Origin: Chloroflexi bacterium 54-19
Lineage (GTDB): Bacteria; Chloroflexota; Chloroflexia; Chloroheliales; Chloroheliaceae
Length of the DNA: 64,000 nucleotides
NCBI GenBank assembly: GCA_001898225.1
Contig: MKTJ01000002.1
Coordinates: forward strand, 103,082-167,081
Reading direction: 5' to 3'
A model generated the notes under the pieces. That model was given only the letters and a program-made list of their open reading frames with translations, did not search any database and was not told the origin of the DNA. A program made the translations under genes and the position numbers. This document shows positions 52,196 to 60,658 of this stretch, in pieces; position 1 is the first letter of the stretch; each line of letters opens with the position of its first letter.

Positions 52196-53203
52196 ATGTT
52201 AAAGAAATTGTTAGTGCCCCTGGACGGTTCTACCCTGTCCGAAAAGGCCCTGCCCTATGCCATTAAACTGGCTGTTAAACTCGACCTCGATTTAACCCTG
52301 CTAAGGGTGGGACGGTCCCTCGTTTTCGGGGAAGAAATGCCACTTGCCAATTTTGATTACGATAGCCTGGATACTATCGAAGCCTATCTCTCCCAGGTTA
52401 GTGATTACCTGCGCGAACTCAAAGGCGAGCCGGTAGCTTTCCCGCTCCGGTTGCAGACCAAAGTCCTTTACGGCGACCCGGCAGAAGAAATTTGCCGCTT
52501 CGCCGCCCAGGAAGATTTCGACCTGGTGGTTATGACGACCCACGGCCAACCGCTCGACCGGGGCCGCTCGATGGGGAGTGTCGCCAGGGATGTCCTGCAC
52601 AACCTGCCAATCCCGGCTTTGATGGTCCGCCCCTTAAGCCAGACTTCCATGGGTCGCCCAACCTTGAGCGAACTGATGGCCTGCGTGAACGAGCCGTTTG
52701 CCCGGAGATTTCTGGAGGGATGGCCCAGGCTCTTGCTGCCGCTCGATATGACCGATAAAGCCGAGGCCGCGCTCAATCTCAGTCTCGAACTGGCCCGGCG
52801 GTTGCGGGCGTCCCTTTATTTATTGAAAGTGAATAACCCGGTCCCCCACTCCCACAACCTATCAGGTGACCCCGATGCGCTCGCAAAATTGGACCTGTAC
52901 GGCAAGTCCGAAGCAAACTTTTACCTGGAACAGATTGAGAAACTGGCCGAAGAAAAAGGGGTCGAGGTGGTCAAAATAGTGCTGGTCGGCAACCCGGAAA
53001 CCGAGATACGCTCCTTTGCCGACCTGTTCGCGCCGGATGCCCTGATTATGGCGACCCATGCGGCAGGGACAAACCTGGCCGGGACTTCTAACCCACCGAG
53101 CCTGACCCTGGAAATCATGCGAAGGAGTCACATCCCGGTCTTCATGGTGCCGTTACCGGCCGGGGTCGCCCCGAACCCGCCCGCCGAGGTTGCCGCCAAT
53201 TAG
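52196..53203 (+). CDS. Tandem universal stress protein (two UspA domains)
   Basis: About 335 residues made of two UspA folds. Domain 1 starts KKLLVPLDGSTLSEKALPYA and ends LVVMTTHGQPLDRGRSMGSV; domain 2 starts RLLLPLDMTDKAEAALNL and ends ALIMATHAAGTNLAG. Only the first domain approaches the ATP-binding G-x2-G-x9-G(S/T) pattern. The ATG at 52196 with GGAGGT upstream is preferred over a GTG 27 bases earlier. It is the first of three similar genes in this region. Confidence 0.92.
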   Translation: MLKKLLVPLDGSTLSEKALPYAIKLAVKLDLDLTLLRVGRSLVFGEEMPLANFDYDSLDTIEAYLSQVSDYLRELKGEPVAFPLRLQTKVLYGDPAEEICRFAAQEDFDLVVMTTHGQPLDRGRSMGSVARDVLHNLPIPALMVRPLSQTSMGRPTLSELMACVNEPFARRFLEGWPRLLLPLDMTDKAEAALNLSLELARRLRASLYLLKVNNPVPHSHNLSGDPDALAKLDLYGKSEANFYLEQIEKLAEEKGVEVVKIVLVGNPETEIRSFADLFAPDALIMATHAAGTNLAGTSNPPSLTLEIMRRSHIPVFMVPLPAGVAPNPPAEVAAN

Positions 53204-53249
53204 GGCGTGTTTGTTTCTCAAACTTAATATATTAATATAAAAGAAGAAG

Positions 53250-53282
53250 ACCCAGGGCCTTTGCGGTCCTGGGCTTTCTTTT
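53250..53282 (+). terminator. Intrinsic terminator
   Basis: CCCAGG (53251-53256) pairs with CCTGGG (53268-53273), followed by CTTTCTTTT. Lies between two convergent universal stress protein genes. Confidence 0.8.
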
Positions 53283-53345
53283 GCCGATTTTCACGGTCAT
53301 TTCCTTGTATTGAAGCGAGAGGCGCGTTACCTGGTTTTACCCATT

Positions 53346-54350
53346 TTAGAAAGTAGTATTATCGGCAGCGACCCCGGCGACGGCGGCCTTATTCCCCGGC
53401 GGCGGGGCCGGGACCATCAGCACGGGTAAATGGGTATTTTGCAGGAGCTTGTTAGCGACGCTCCCAAAAATCAAACGGCCCACTTCACCCCTGGCGTGAG
53501 TTGCCATGACGATTAAATCTGGCTCTATCTGCGCGGCGTACTCCGTAATCCGAACATAGGGGTCGCCCATAAGCACCTCGGCCTGGGTCTCGACGCCCTT
53601 AGCGTGGGCCAGGTGAGTAACCTGGTGCAGATAACCTGAGGCCGTATCGCGGGATATTTCCTCTCGCCGCAACATCTCTTCGGGGGAGAAAGCTAACGCG
53701 ATAGACTCGCCATATAAATTGTTTTCGGGCGGGAGAAAGACCGTTGCCAGGTTAACCGGGGCGTGCAGGGACGCCGCCAAGTCGAAGGCCGGTTCCAGGG
53801 CCGCTTCCGACCGGGCCGTCTGGTCCAACGGGACCAGCAACCGGATACCGTCTTCGAGGAAAGTCCGGGCGTAAGGCTCGTCCTGGGCGTCCAATAACTC
53901 CTGCAAAGTGTGGGTCTGTTTCAGGCCAAAAGGCCGCATGAGCAGCACCGGCAGGTGCAATTTCCGCAACACCTCCCCGGCCACGCTCCCGACCAGCAGG
54001 CGGGAAAACCCGGTGCGGCCATGGGTGGTCATCACCAGCAAAGCCCCGGCCTCTTTTTGGACATAGCGGCAAATTTCCTCCGCCGGGCTGCCCATCAAAA
54101 CCTCGAAATCGGGGTCAATCGTCAGAAGCGGGTTCTCCCTTTCGTAAGCCAGGAACTTCTTCATGTAAGCCAGGTATTCGTTGGCGTCTTCCAGGCCGCG
54201 CTGAAAAGTAAAATCAGGGAAGTCCGCCACATCGACCACTCGTAAGAGCGTCAATTTCACTTTTAAGGTATTGGCAAGTTTAAGAGCATAAGGCAACGCC
54301 TTTTCCGATAGCTCCGAGCCATCCAGGGAAACAATAACCGAGTTAAACAT
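53346..54350 (-). CDS. Tandem universal stress protein (two UspA domains)
   Basis: About 334 residues. Domain 1: NSVIVSLDGSELSEKALPYA to LLVMTTHGRTGFSRLLVGSV, which satisfies the ATP-binding G-x2-G-x9-G(S/T) pattern. Domain 2: RLLVPLDQTARSEAALEPA to LIVMATHARGEVGRLIFGSV, likewise intact. Both lobes should therefore bind nucleotide. The ATG at 54350 has AGAGGTAAC before it. Related in sequence to the genes at 52196 and 54509, so the cluster arose by duplication. Confidence 0.93.
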   Translation of the reverse strand: MFNSVIVSLDGSELSEKALPYALKLANTLKVKLTLLRVVDVADFPDFTFQRGLEDANEYLAYMKKFLAYERENPLLTIDPDFEVLMGSPAEEICRYVQKEAGALLVMTTHGRTGFSRLLVGSVAGEVLRKLHLPVLLMRPFGLKQTHTLQELLDAQDEPYARTFLEDGIRLLVPLDQTARSEAALEPAFDLAASLHAPVNLATVFLPPENNLYGESIALAFSPEEMLRREEISRDTASGYLHQVTHLAHAKGVETQAEVLMGDPYVRITEYAAQIEPDLIVMATHARGEVGRLIFGSVANKLLQNTHLPVLMVPAPPPGNKAAVAGVAADNTTF

Positions 54351-54460
54351 AGAGTTACCTCTATCTTTGGGCCAGGGAGGGTAGGTACCGATAGAACCTA
54401 CCCGGTCAATGCCCCTGACCGCGGCTCCCAACCGTAACTAATTTTTTAATAACTTCTGCC

Positions 54461-54491
54461 AGCCTGCCCGTTTCTTCCAAGCGGGCAGGCT
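54461..54491. terminator. Hairpin between two universal stress protein genes
   Basis: Perfect 10-base stem AGCCTGCCCG (54461-54470) with CGGGCAGGCT (54482-54491), directly after the stop of the minus-strand gene starting at 55510. A T run is not immediately adjacent. Confidence 0.7.
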
Positions 54492-54508
54492 ATACCGGGC
54501 CCGCCTGA

Positions 54509-55510
54509 CTAATGGGTAGTTACGGGCGTTTTCCCGTCCGCCGCGCTACGCCTGAAACCCTGGTAGCCCTTGGGGATGCGGGTCAGGAAGACCGGCAGGT
54601 GAGTATCGCGGACCACCTGTTCGGCCACGCTCCCCAGGAAGAACTGGCCCAGTTCGCTCCGGGCGTGGGTCGCCATCGCCAGGCACATGGGGTGCAGCTT
54701 GCGGCTGTATTCGGTAATCTCGGTGGCCGGGTCACCTACCAGCACGACTCCCTCTACCTGGAGCAGCGGATAGGAGGCGTGAAGGTTTCCTTTGACCTGC
54801 TTCAGGTAAGTGGCGGCTTCGTCGCGAAGATTGCGGATTTCTTTTTCTTCGTCATAGGCGGCGTAGCCATAACCCATGCTCATCGTGGCGATAACGACCG
54901 GGGAAAGGGGCGTGACCACCTGCACCAGGTAAAGGGGCACATTCAACTGGGAGCTAAGCTGGGCCGCCGGGACAAGGGAGGCTTCCGCCGCCACCGAGCC
55001 GTCCAGCGTCACCATCACGGGGGCCTGGGAGAAGGCCGGGGTCGCCTGGGGAGGATTAGCCTCGCTGGTCTTAACATCCGGCTGTATCATGAACACCGGC
55101 ATGGTGGTATGCTTCAGGACACCCGTGGCGATACTGCCCATCACCAGCAGGGACAACCCGCTCCGCCCATGCGTGGTCATCACCAGCAAATCGGCCCCTT
55201 CGGAGCGGGCCAGGTCGCCCAGTTCGTAGGTGGATTTGCGGTAAGCAACTTTAACTTCGACATCATCCGGCGATAGACCATAAGATTTTTGAGGGTCGGT
55301 CAGTTCAGCTTTAACCTTTTTAAGGTAATCCAGGGGTAAAATACCCGACTCCTGGTCTTTATAAATATCGCCGTTGTAATCTTCGGGCCATAGGCAGATT
55401 TGAAGCAGCAATACTTTTGCTTTCAAACTTTTTGCCAGTTGAGAAACAAACGGTAACGCTTTTTCACTTAATTGGGAGCCGTCCAGCCCGATTGCAATCC
55501 GAGTAATCAT
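54509..55510 (-). CDS. Tandem universal stress protein (two UspA domains)
   Basis: 333 residues. Domain 1: TRIAIGLDGSQLSEKALPFV to LLVMTTHGRSGLSLLVMGSI with an intact ATP-binding pattern. Domain 2: PVMVTLDGSVAAEASLVPA to LAMATHARSELGQFFLGSV. Both domains end in the usual PVF hydrophobic strand. It is in tandem with the gene at 53346-54350 and separated from it by a perfect hairpin. Universal stress proteins of this type are induced by starvation or oxygen limitation in several bacteria. Confidence 0.93.
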   Translation of the reverse strand: MITRIAIGLDGSQLSEKALPFVSQLAKSLKAKVLLLQICLWPEDYNGDIYKDQESGILPLDYLKKVKAELTDPQKSYGLSPDDVEVKVAYRKSTYELGDLARSEGADLLVMTTHGRSGLSLLVMGSIATGVLKHTTMPVFMIQPDVKTSEANPPQATPAFSQAPVMVTLDGSVAAEASLVPAAQLSSQLNVPLYLVQVVTPLSPVVIATMSMGYGYAAYDEEKEIRNLRDEAATYLKQVKGNLHASYPLLQVEGVVLVGDPATEITEYSRKLHPMCLAMATHARSELGQFFLGSVAEQVVRDTHLPVFLTRIPKGYQGFRRSAADGKTPVTTH

Positions 55511-55683
55511 ACAAGGCCTCTTCCTTTTACTTATCCTGGAGTCGTTTGTTTGCCTAGCAAACTTTTTCTCCTCACTAAAATTATGCTTCTGAAAAGTTAA
55601 AAGTGGGGTTAAAAGGGGTTAAAGGTGAGGTGGCGGTTCAGGCCGGAAGCAGGTTAAAAGGTTAAAATCTGGTAAACAAAAAA

Positions 55684-55703
55684 GCGGAGGTTTTACCCTC
55701 CGC
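55684..55703 (-). other. Candidate intron domain VI or terminator hairpin
   Basis: GCGGAGG (55684-55690) pairs with CCTCCGC (55697-55703). On the minus strand six T residues follow, so it also reads as an intrinsic terminator. Position directly 3-prime of domain V fits domain VI. Confidence 0.55.
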
Positions 55704-55711
55704 CTTCTTCA

Positions 55712-55745
55712 GAACCGTACGCCCCGGTTTCCCAGGATACGGCTC
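55712..55745 (-). ncRNA. Group II intron domain V
   Basis: 34 bases on the minus strand. The lower stem GAGCCGTA/TACGGTTC pairs over eight positions (one G-T), a two-base CG bulge follows, the upper stem TCCTGG/CCGGGG pairs over six positions, and the loop is GAAA. The AGC catalytic triad is at positions 2-4. Length, bulge, tetraloop and triad all match the domain V consensus. Confidence 0.9.
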
Positions 55746-56761
55746 TCAGTAACTTCACCCTGGAACCATCAGTCCTTAACCACTGGCTTTAAGTAGAGAT
55801 TCTCGCGACTTTCTTCCAACTCCATATTGCTTTTCAACGCATACTGCTCCAAATATAGGAGAGTTTGAATGAAGTTAGTTTAGCTTACCTTTGGGCTGTT
55901 ATGTGGGGTAGCCCGGTATAAGCATTTTCCGCCTGAAAATCCCCTGGATTTTAGTTACTGTCCTCACGTCAGCTTATTCCAGGTGTTACCCTGGACCTTG
56001 GCTTTTTGAGGAACCCGCCCACCGGGTTTTTCTTTTGACTCTTGCTCAGCCTGGTTATTGACTGAGAAAGCCCGGTTGGTTACTTCGTACCTGGCGTTCG
56101 TTTTACGTGGTGTCAGGTTGGGCGCTATCCACCGGGTCGCTATTGGTAAAGAGCCGGTAAACCGTATCTTACCGGCAGCGCGACCGACCGCTTTTTGGTC
56201 AAGCCCGGCATCAGTTCGGGTGGGCTTGACAGGAGTTACGATGAATAATCGCGTCCTTCGCTTACGCTAACCATAACCACCTGCTCCCGGTCTTACCAGC
56301 CGAGGCCGAACTCTCGGTTGGCCGGTTTTATTCCCGCTTCGAACCTTTGGTTGTCAGCCGCCGGTCCGGGGAAAAGGCATTTCCCTGTTTTACCTCAGGG
56401 GTTGAGAATTGGAATGAGTTAGAAAGTTATCTGGTATAACCTTCCAACTGCCTCACTCAACATCGAACGGCAGGTTGTTAAGATGGTTTGAGACTTCGCG
56501 GCGTAACCGCGGCTCAACTCACAATCTTACCTCTCATCCCCAGCGCCCACCGGCTGGCGTTCCGAATGGGTTGTGCTGTTTCGAGAGAACGAATTGCTTT
56601 TACGGTTGCTCCTGGTTTTGGTGTAACCGTTTCTCAACGATTACACCCCTATTATAAAACAGCCCGGTTAAAAACTTACTTTAAACCAATATATTTTTGC
56701 TCAAAAACCTGGGGAAATCCGGTAAATACTCGTTATACCAGATATGGATAGGGACTCTACT

Positions 56762-56890
56762 TATGTCATTCTGAACGCAGTGAAGAATCTCCGGCCCGTT
56801 GGGCAATGTAACAGATATTCGCCAACGGTACCCACACAGCGCCTGACCTGGGTGCCCAAGATTCCTCGGTTCCCTCGCACCCGAAGGGCG
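56762..56890. repeat. Dispersed hairpin element (copy H)
   Basis: TGTCATTCTGAACGCAGTG then AAGAATCTCCGG (stem ATTCT 56768-56772 with AGAAT 56784-56788), followed by AGATATTCGCCAACGG and a hairpin ACCCA (56830-56834) with TGGGT (56849-56853), then AAGATTCCTCGG. It lies between the GH43 stop and the intron. Confidence 0.8.
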
Positions 56891-56924
56891 TGCCATGTAT
56901 TCTACCGGACTTGGTAGTAGAGGT

Positions 56925-58586
56925 TCAAAAACTGGCCGTCCAGTTGGCGGTCGGCTGGCCCTGGACCACCCCTACCGGGTTTTCGAGGTCGGGAAATTCC
57001 CGGTAGACGAAATAATCGAAGTCGGCTACCTTCTGCCGCCCGCTCAAATCCTGGGCGCACAACCCGATAAAGGTTCCGGTAAAAGAGCCCTTGGCGCTGG
57101 CGCAATATTCGTCCGAAAGACGTGAGGCCGGGAAGACCGGGCCGATAGCCTGCCAGTCTATGCCGTCACGGCTGTAGTAAAACTGGAGGGCGTCGTAATC
57201 GAAGGTCACTTTCAGGTAAACCCTGGCGGCCCCTTCCAGGCTGACCGGCTGGTCGAGCGGCTCGGTGTAGAGCCCTCTATCGCAATCGAGCAGCCGCACT
57301 GCCTTGCCGAGTTCTTCGTCATGGCTCACGCACAGGTAAAAATAGTTCCGGCTGTCGTAGATGCAGATAAGACCGGCCATCTGCTGGAAAGTCTCCGGCT
57401 CGAACTCAAGACAGGTCTCGGTCTCCCCCCGGAAGGCTTGCTGGCGGCGGGCCAGCAGGCTCTGGCGGCTCCACGAACTGAGCGACTCCCGGCCTCGCAG
57501 CCGCAAATAACCGGGCCGCTCGGTCAGACTGGCCCAGCTTTCCTCAACGGGCACCCGCAACGAGTTAAAGTTCGGGTTCAGTTCGGGCGAGTCGAAATCG
57601 TCCCGCTCCGGCTCCGGCTCGAAGGGGAAAGCGGGCAGATCCGGCCCTTCGACCTCGACCAGCGGATTGTTGGTGCCCTGGACCAGCCGCAGCCAGCCGT
57701 CCTCCGACCAGAAAACCTTCTGGAGAGCCGTTTCCCGGCCCAGGTTACAGGCCCATTGCGGTTTGAGGGGCCGCCCGCACAAGTGGGCCAGGTACCACTC
57801 GCCGTGCTGGGTCTCCACCAGCGAGGAATGCCCGGCCTTTTGCAAGGCCAGTTCGGGATGATTGACCGAGGTCAGCATCGGGTTGGCCGGGTCTACCTCG
57901 TAAGGGCCGTGAATTGATTTGGAGCGGGCCATAGTCGTGGCATGTTCGTAGACGGTGCCGCCCTCGGCGGTCATCAGGTGATAGTAGTCGCCGTGACGGT
58001 AGATATGGGGCGCTTCGGTCACTCCAATAGGCGTGCCCTTGAAAATGTTCTCGATAGGCCCAACCAGTTTCTTCTCAGCCGGAGAATACTCTTGCAGCAA
58101 AATACCGGAAAAAGTGTTGCGGTTGGGCCGGAAATCCCACTGCATGTTGAGAAACCACTTGCGCCCGTCCGCGTCGTGGAAAAGCGAGGGGTCGAAACCG
58201 CTGCTATTGAGATAGATTGGCTCCGACCACGGCCCCAAGATGTCGGGGGCGGTTACCAGGTAGTTGGGGCTGTCGTTATAAATCCAGTCCAGGCTTTTCA
58301 CGTCGGTATAAATCAGGTAGAAAAGACCATCGTGGTAGCTTAAGTCAGGGGCCCAGACTCCGCCCGAATTGGGGTTCCCCCTTAAATCAAGCTGGGATTC
58401 CCTGGTCAGGACGCGAGTGAGCAACCGCCAGTGGACCAAATCCCTGGAATGGTGAATCTGCACTCCCGGAAACCACTCGAAGGTGGAAACCGCAATGTAG
58501 TAATCGTCCCCGACCCGGAAAATGGAGGGGTCGGGATTAAAACCGCGTAAAATCGGATTAGTAATAGTGCTCAACGTTTTGTCCAT
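56925..58586 (-). CDS. Glycoside hydrolase family 43, beta-xylosidase type
   Basis: 553 residues. The N-terminal five-bladed propeller has the three GH43 acids: Asp in GFNPDPSIFRVGDDYY (general base), Asp in NSSGFDPSLFHDADG, and Glu in GVTEAPHIYRHGDYYHL. The C-terminal beta-sandwich (from about 330) is the XynB-type domain. Length and order match XynB/beta-xylosidase; alpha-arabinofuranosidase activity is possible. No signal peptide, so it acts on short imported oligosaccharides. It is the last gene of the transporter operon, which starts at 62149 and is controlled by the divergent LacI regulator. Confidence 0.93.
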   Translation of the reverse strand: MDKTLSTITNPILRGFNPDPSIFRVGDDYYIAVSTFEWFPGVQIHHSRDLVHWRLLTRVLTRESQLDLRGNPNSGGVWAPDLSYHDGLFYLIYTDVKSLDWIYNDSPNYLVTAPDILGPWSEPIYLNSSGFDPSLFHDADGRKWFLNMQWDFRPNRNTFSGILLQEYSPAEKKLVGPIENIFKGTPIGVTEAPHIYRHGDYYHLMTAEGGTVYEHATTMARSKSIHGPYEVDPANPMLTSVNHPELALQKAGHSSLVETQHGEWYLAHLCGRPLKPQWACNLGRETALQKVFWSEDGWLRLVQGTNNPLVEVEGPDLPAFPFEPEPERDDFDSPELNPNFNSLRVPVEESWASLTERPGYLRLRGRESLSSWSRQSLLARRQQAFRGETETCLEFEPETFQQMAGLICIYDSRNYFYLCVSHDEELGKAVRLLDCDRGLYTEPLDQPVSLEGAARVYLKVTFDYDALQFYYSRDGIDWQAIGPVFPASRLSDEYCASAKGSFTGTFIGLCAQDLSGRQKVADFDYFVYREFPDLENPVGVVQGQPTANWTASF

Positions 58587-58624
58587 TCTTTGTTTTCAGT
58601 AAACCCTGGACCGGTCCGGCCTGT

Positions 58625-59494
58625 TTAACCCTTAACAGCCCCGGCGGTCAGCCCGGCAACCAGTTGGCGTTCGGCCAGGAAGTAGAAAATAACTGCCGGT
58701 ATCATCGAAAGGGTTACAAAAGCCATAATCGAGGCCCAATCGCTGCCATACTGGCCCTGGTACTGCATTACGCCGAGCGGCAAGGTCCAAAGGTCTTCTT
58801 TGTTCAAAACCAGCAGGGGCAAAAGGAAGTTATTCCAGCTACCCACCAGGTTGAGGACGCCCACCGTCGCCAGGGCCGGACGCGAAAGCGGCAGCAGGAT
58901 ACGCCAGAAAAAGCCAAAACTGCCACACCCGTCAATATAGGCGGCGTCTTCCAGTTCCATCGGGATACCCCGGAAGAACCCGCGCAGGATGAAAATCGCT
59001 ACCGGCAAGCTAAAAGCCACCTGGGGTAGAATAATCCCCAGCAGGTTATCCAGCAGGTTAGCCTGGCGCAAGGTGATATAGAGCGGCAGGACCGCCACCG
59101 TCAAAGGAAAGAGCATGCCCAGGGTAAAGAAGTTAAAAATCAACTCGCGCCCCGGAAAGTTCAGCCGGGCGAAGATGTAGGCCGCCAGGCTGGCGATAAA
59201 CAAAATCAGGGCGACCGTCGCCACCATAACAATGGAACTGTTTAGAATCTGTCTCCAGAAGTTCGAAGCCGTCAGAATCTTGGAGTAATTATCCCAGAGA
59301 AAAGCCCTGGGCAAATCAAACGGCGCGCTTTGCAACTCACCGTTGGTCTTGAACCCGCCCAGGGCGGTCGTAACCAGGGGAATCAGCACGAGTAAGGAGA
59401 CCACGATACTGATAACATAGCGCGGGATATAACCCAGGATTTTCTGGCCTTCGAGGGAACGCGCCCGCGATGAAAACGAATCGGTCTTTAGCAT
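58625..59494 (-). CDS. Sugar ABC transporter permease, MalG type (CUT1)
   Basis: 289 residues with six membrane segments. The CUT1 EAA motif is ELEDAAYIDGCGSFGFFWRILLPLSRPALA. N-terminal helix VISIVVSLLVLIPLVTTALGGFK is typical of MalG-like subunits. It lies 42 bases after the MalF-type gene and 38 bases before GH43. Substrate inferred from GH43: xylo- or arabino-oligosaccharides. Confidence 0.94.
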   Translation of the reverse strand: MLKTDSFSSRARSLEGQKILGYIPRYVISIVVSLLVLIPLVTTALGGFKTNGELQSAPFDLPRAFLWDNYSKILTASNFWRQILNSSIVMVATVALILFIASLAAYIFARLNFPGRELIFNFFTLGMLFPLTVAVLPLYITLRQANLLDNLLGIILPQVAFSLPVAIFILRGFFRGIPMELEDAAYIDGCGSFGFFWRILLPLSRPALATVGVLNLVGSWNNFLLPLLVLNKEDLWTLPLGVMQYQGQYGSDWASIMAFVTLSMIPAVIFYFLAERQLVAGLTAGAVKG

Positions 59495-59536
59495 AAAATT
59501 CTAATCCCTTCTTCTAATCCCTTTCTTCCCTTTCCG

Positions 59537-60487
59537 TTAAGTCAACGCGCCACTACCGGCCAGGTCGCGATGCAACACCATGCGCTGGTAGGCCAGGGAA
59601 AAGACGAAGCAGACCAGGAACAAAATAACCCCGACGGCGCTGCCGTAACCGAGTTGGAACCGCTGGAAGCCGTTTTTAATCATATAAGTCGCCATCGTTT
59701 CCGAGGCGTTGACCGGCCCGCCGAGGGTCATTACCCAGATTAAGTCGAAATATTGCAGCGCGCCCAGGATGGACAAAAAGACGCTTATCCGAATGGTGCC
59801 GCCCAGGAGCGGGACTGTGATATGGCGCAATACCTGGAAGTTGCTGGCCCCGTCCATTTTGGCGGCTTCTTCGAGGTCGGCGGGGATTTGCTGCAACCCG
59901 GCGACATATAAAATCAGGTGGAACCCAAAATATTTCCAGCACATCACCACGAAGACGGCGTATAAGGCCAGGTTGGGAGTACCAAGCCAGGCTTGTCCAT
60001 CGCCGAGATTGAGGTTGCGGAGGGCGGTATTGAGCAAGCCGTTATCCGGTTTGTAGACAAACGACCAGATTACGCCCGTGGTAACGTCCGAAAGGACATA
60101 GGGCAGGAAGAAAATCATTCTGAAAACGCTGCGGCCCGGCAGGTGGCGGGCGACCAGCAAAGCCAGCACCAGCGAGAGCGGCAACTGGATGACAATCGAA
60201 AGGACCGCGATAAGCAGGTTGTGGCTGAGCGCGCCCACAAAAACTTTGTCGCCGAGGGCTTTGGTGTAGTTATCCAGCCCGATAAAATTTTCCAGCGGGC
60301 CGAGACCGTTCCAGCGGAACAGGCTGTAAAAGACGGATTGGCCGATGGGCAGGATTACGAAATAGATGTAGACGGCGGCGGCGGGGAGCAGGAAAAGGAC
60401 AATCGTAAAGATACGGCCATAGCGGGGCCGTCGGCGCTGAACCGGCTGGATAATTGGGGTTGACTTGGTACCCAATGATGACTGCAT
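59537..60487 (-). CDS. Sugar ABC transporter permease, MalF type (CUT1)
   Basis: About 316 residues with six membrane segments, starting IFTIVLFLLPAAAVYIYFVI. The EAA motif is DLEEAAKMDGASNFQVLRHI and the next segment is VPLLGGTIRISVFLSILGALQYFD. I chose the ATG at 60487 (MQSSLGTKS) because GAGGAAT lies upstream; the frame is open to 60571 with no better signal. Partner of the MalG-type permease. Confidence 0.93.
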   Translation of the reverse strand: MQSSLGTKSTPIIQPVQRRRPRYGRIFTIVLFLLPAAAVYIYFVILPIGQSVFYSLFRWNGLGPLENFIGLDNYTKALGDKVFVGALSHNLLIAVLSIVIQLPLSLVLALLVARHLPGRSVFRMIFFLPYVLSDVTTGVIWSFVYKPDNGLLNTALRNLNLGDGQAWLGTPNLALYAVFVVMCWKYFGFHLILYVAGLQQIPADLEEAAKMDGASNFQVLRHITVPLLGGTIRISVFLSILGALQYFDLIWVMTLGGPVNASETMATYMIKNGFQRFQLGYGSAVGVILFLVCFVFSLAYQRMVLHRDLAGSGALT

Positions 60488-60658
60488 GATAAATTCCTCG
60501 CTTACCAGTATCAGTTGAGACCCGGACCGAAAGGCTTCGCAAGCCGGTCCCGCGGCCCTTTTTAAAGACACTTTGTTAGCGGCTAAGCTCGCAAAAGTCT
60601 TAAAAAGTCCGAAGCGGAGCCGGGAATTTGAGTTCCCGGCTCCAACTTTGCCTCTAAA

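Larger units (their letters stand above)
55680..56650 (-). mobile_element. ORF-less group II intron (or remnant)
   Basis: About 970 bases with no open reading frame over 70 codons on the minus strand, but with clear group II RNA features. Domain V is complete at 55712-55745 and a hairpin suited to domain VI follows at 55684-55703. Near the predicted 5-prime end a helix GGTGTAA/TTACACC (56620-56626 with 56641-56647) encloses CGTT-GAGA-AACG on the intron strand. No reverse transcriptase is encoded, so movement would need one supplied in trans. The 5-prime boundary is approximate. It lies downstream of the sugar-transport/GH43 operon on the same strand. Confidence 0.75.

Noticed and set aside
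56058..56270. Short plus-strand frame inside the group II intron region
   Set aside because: 70 codons, opposite strand to domain V, no reverse-transcriptase or maturase motif.
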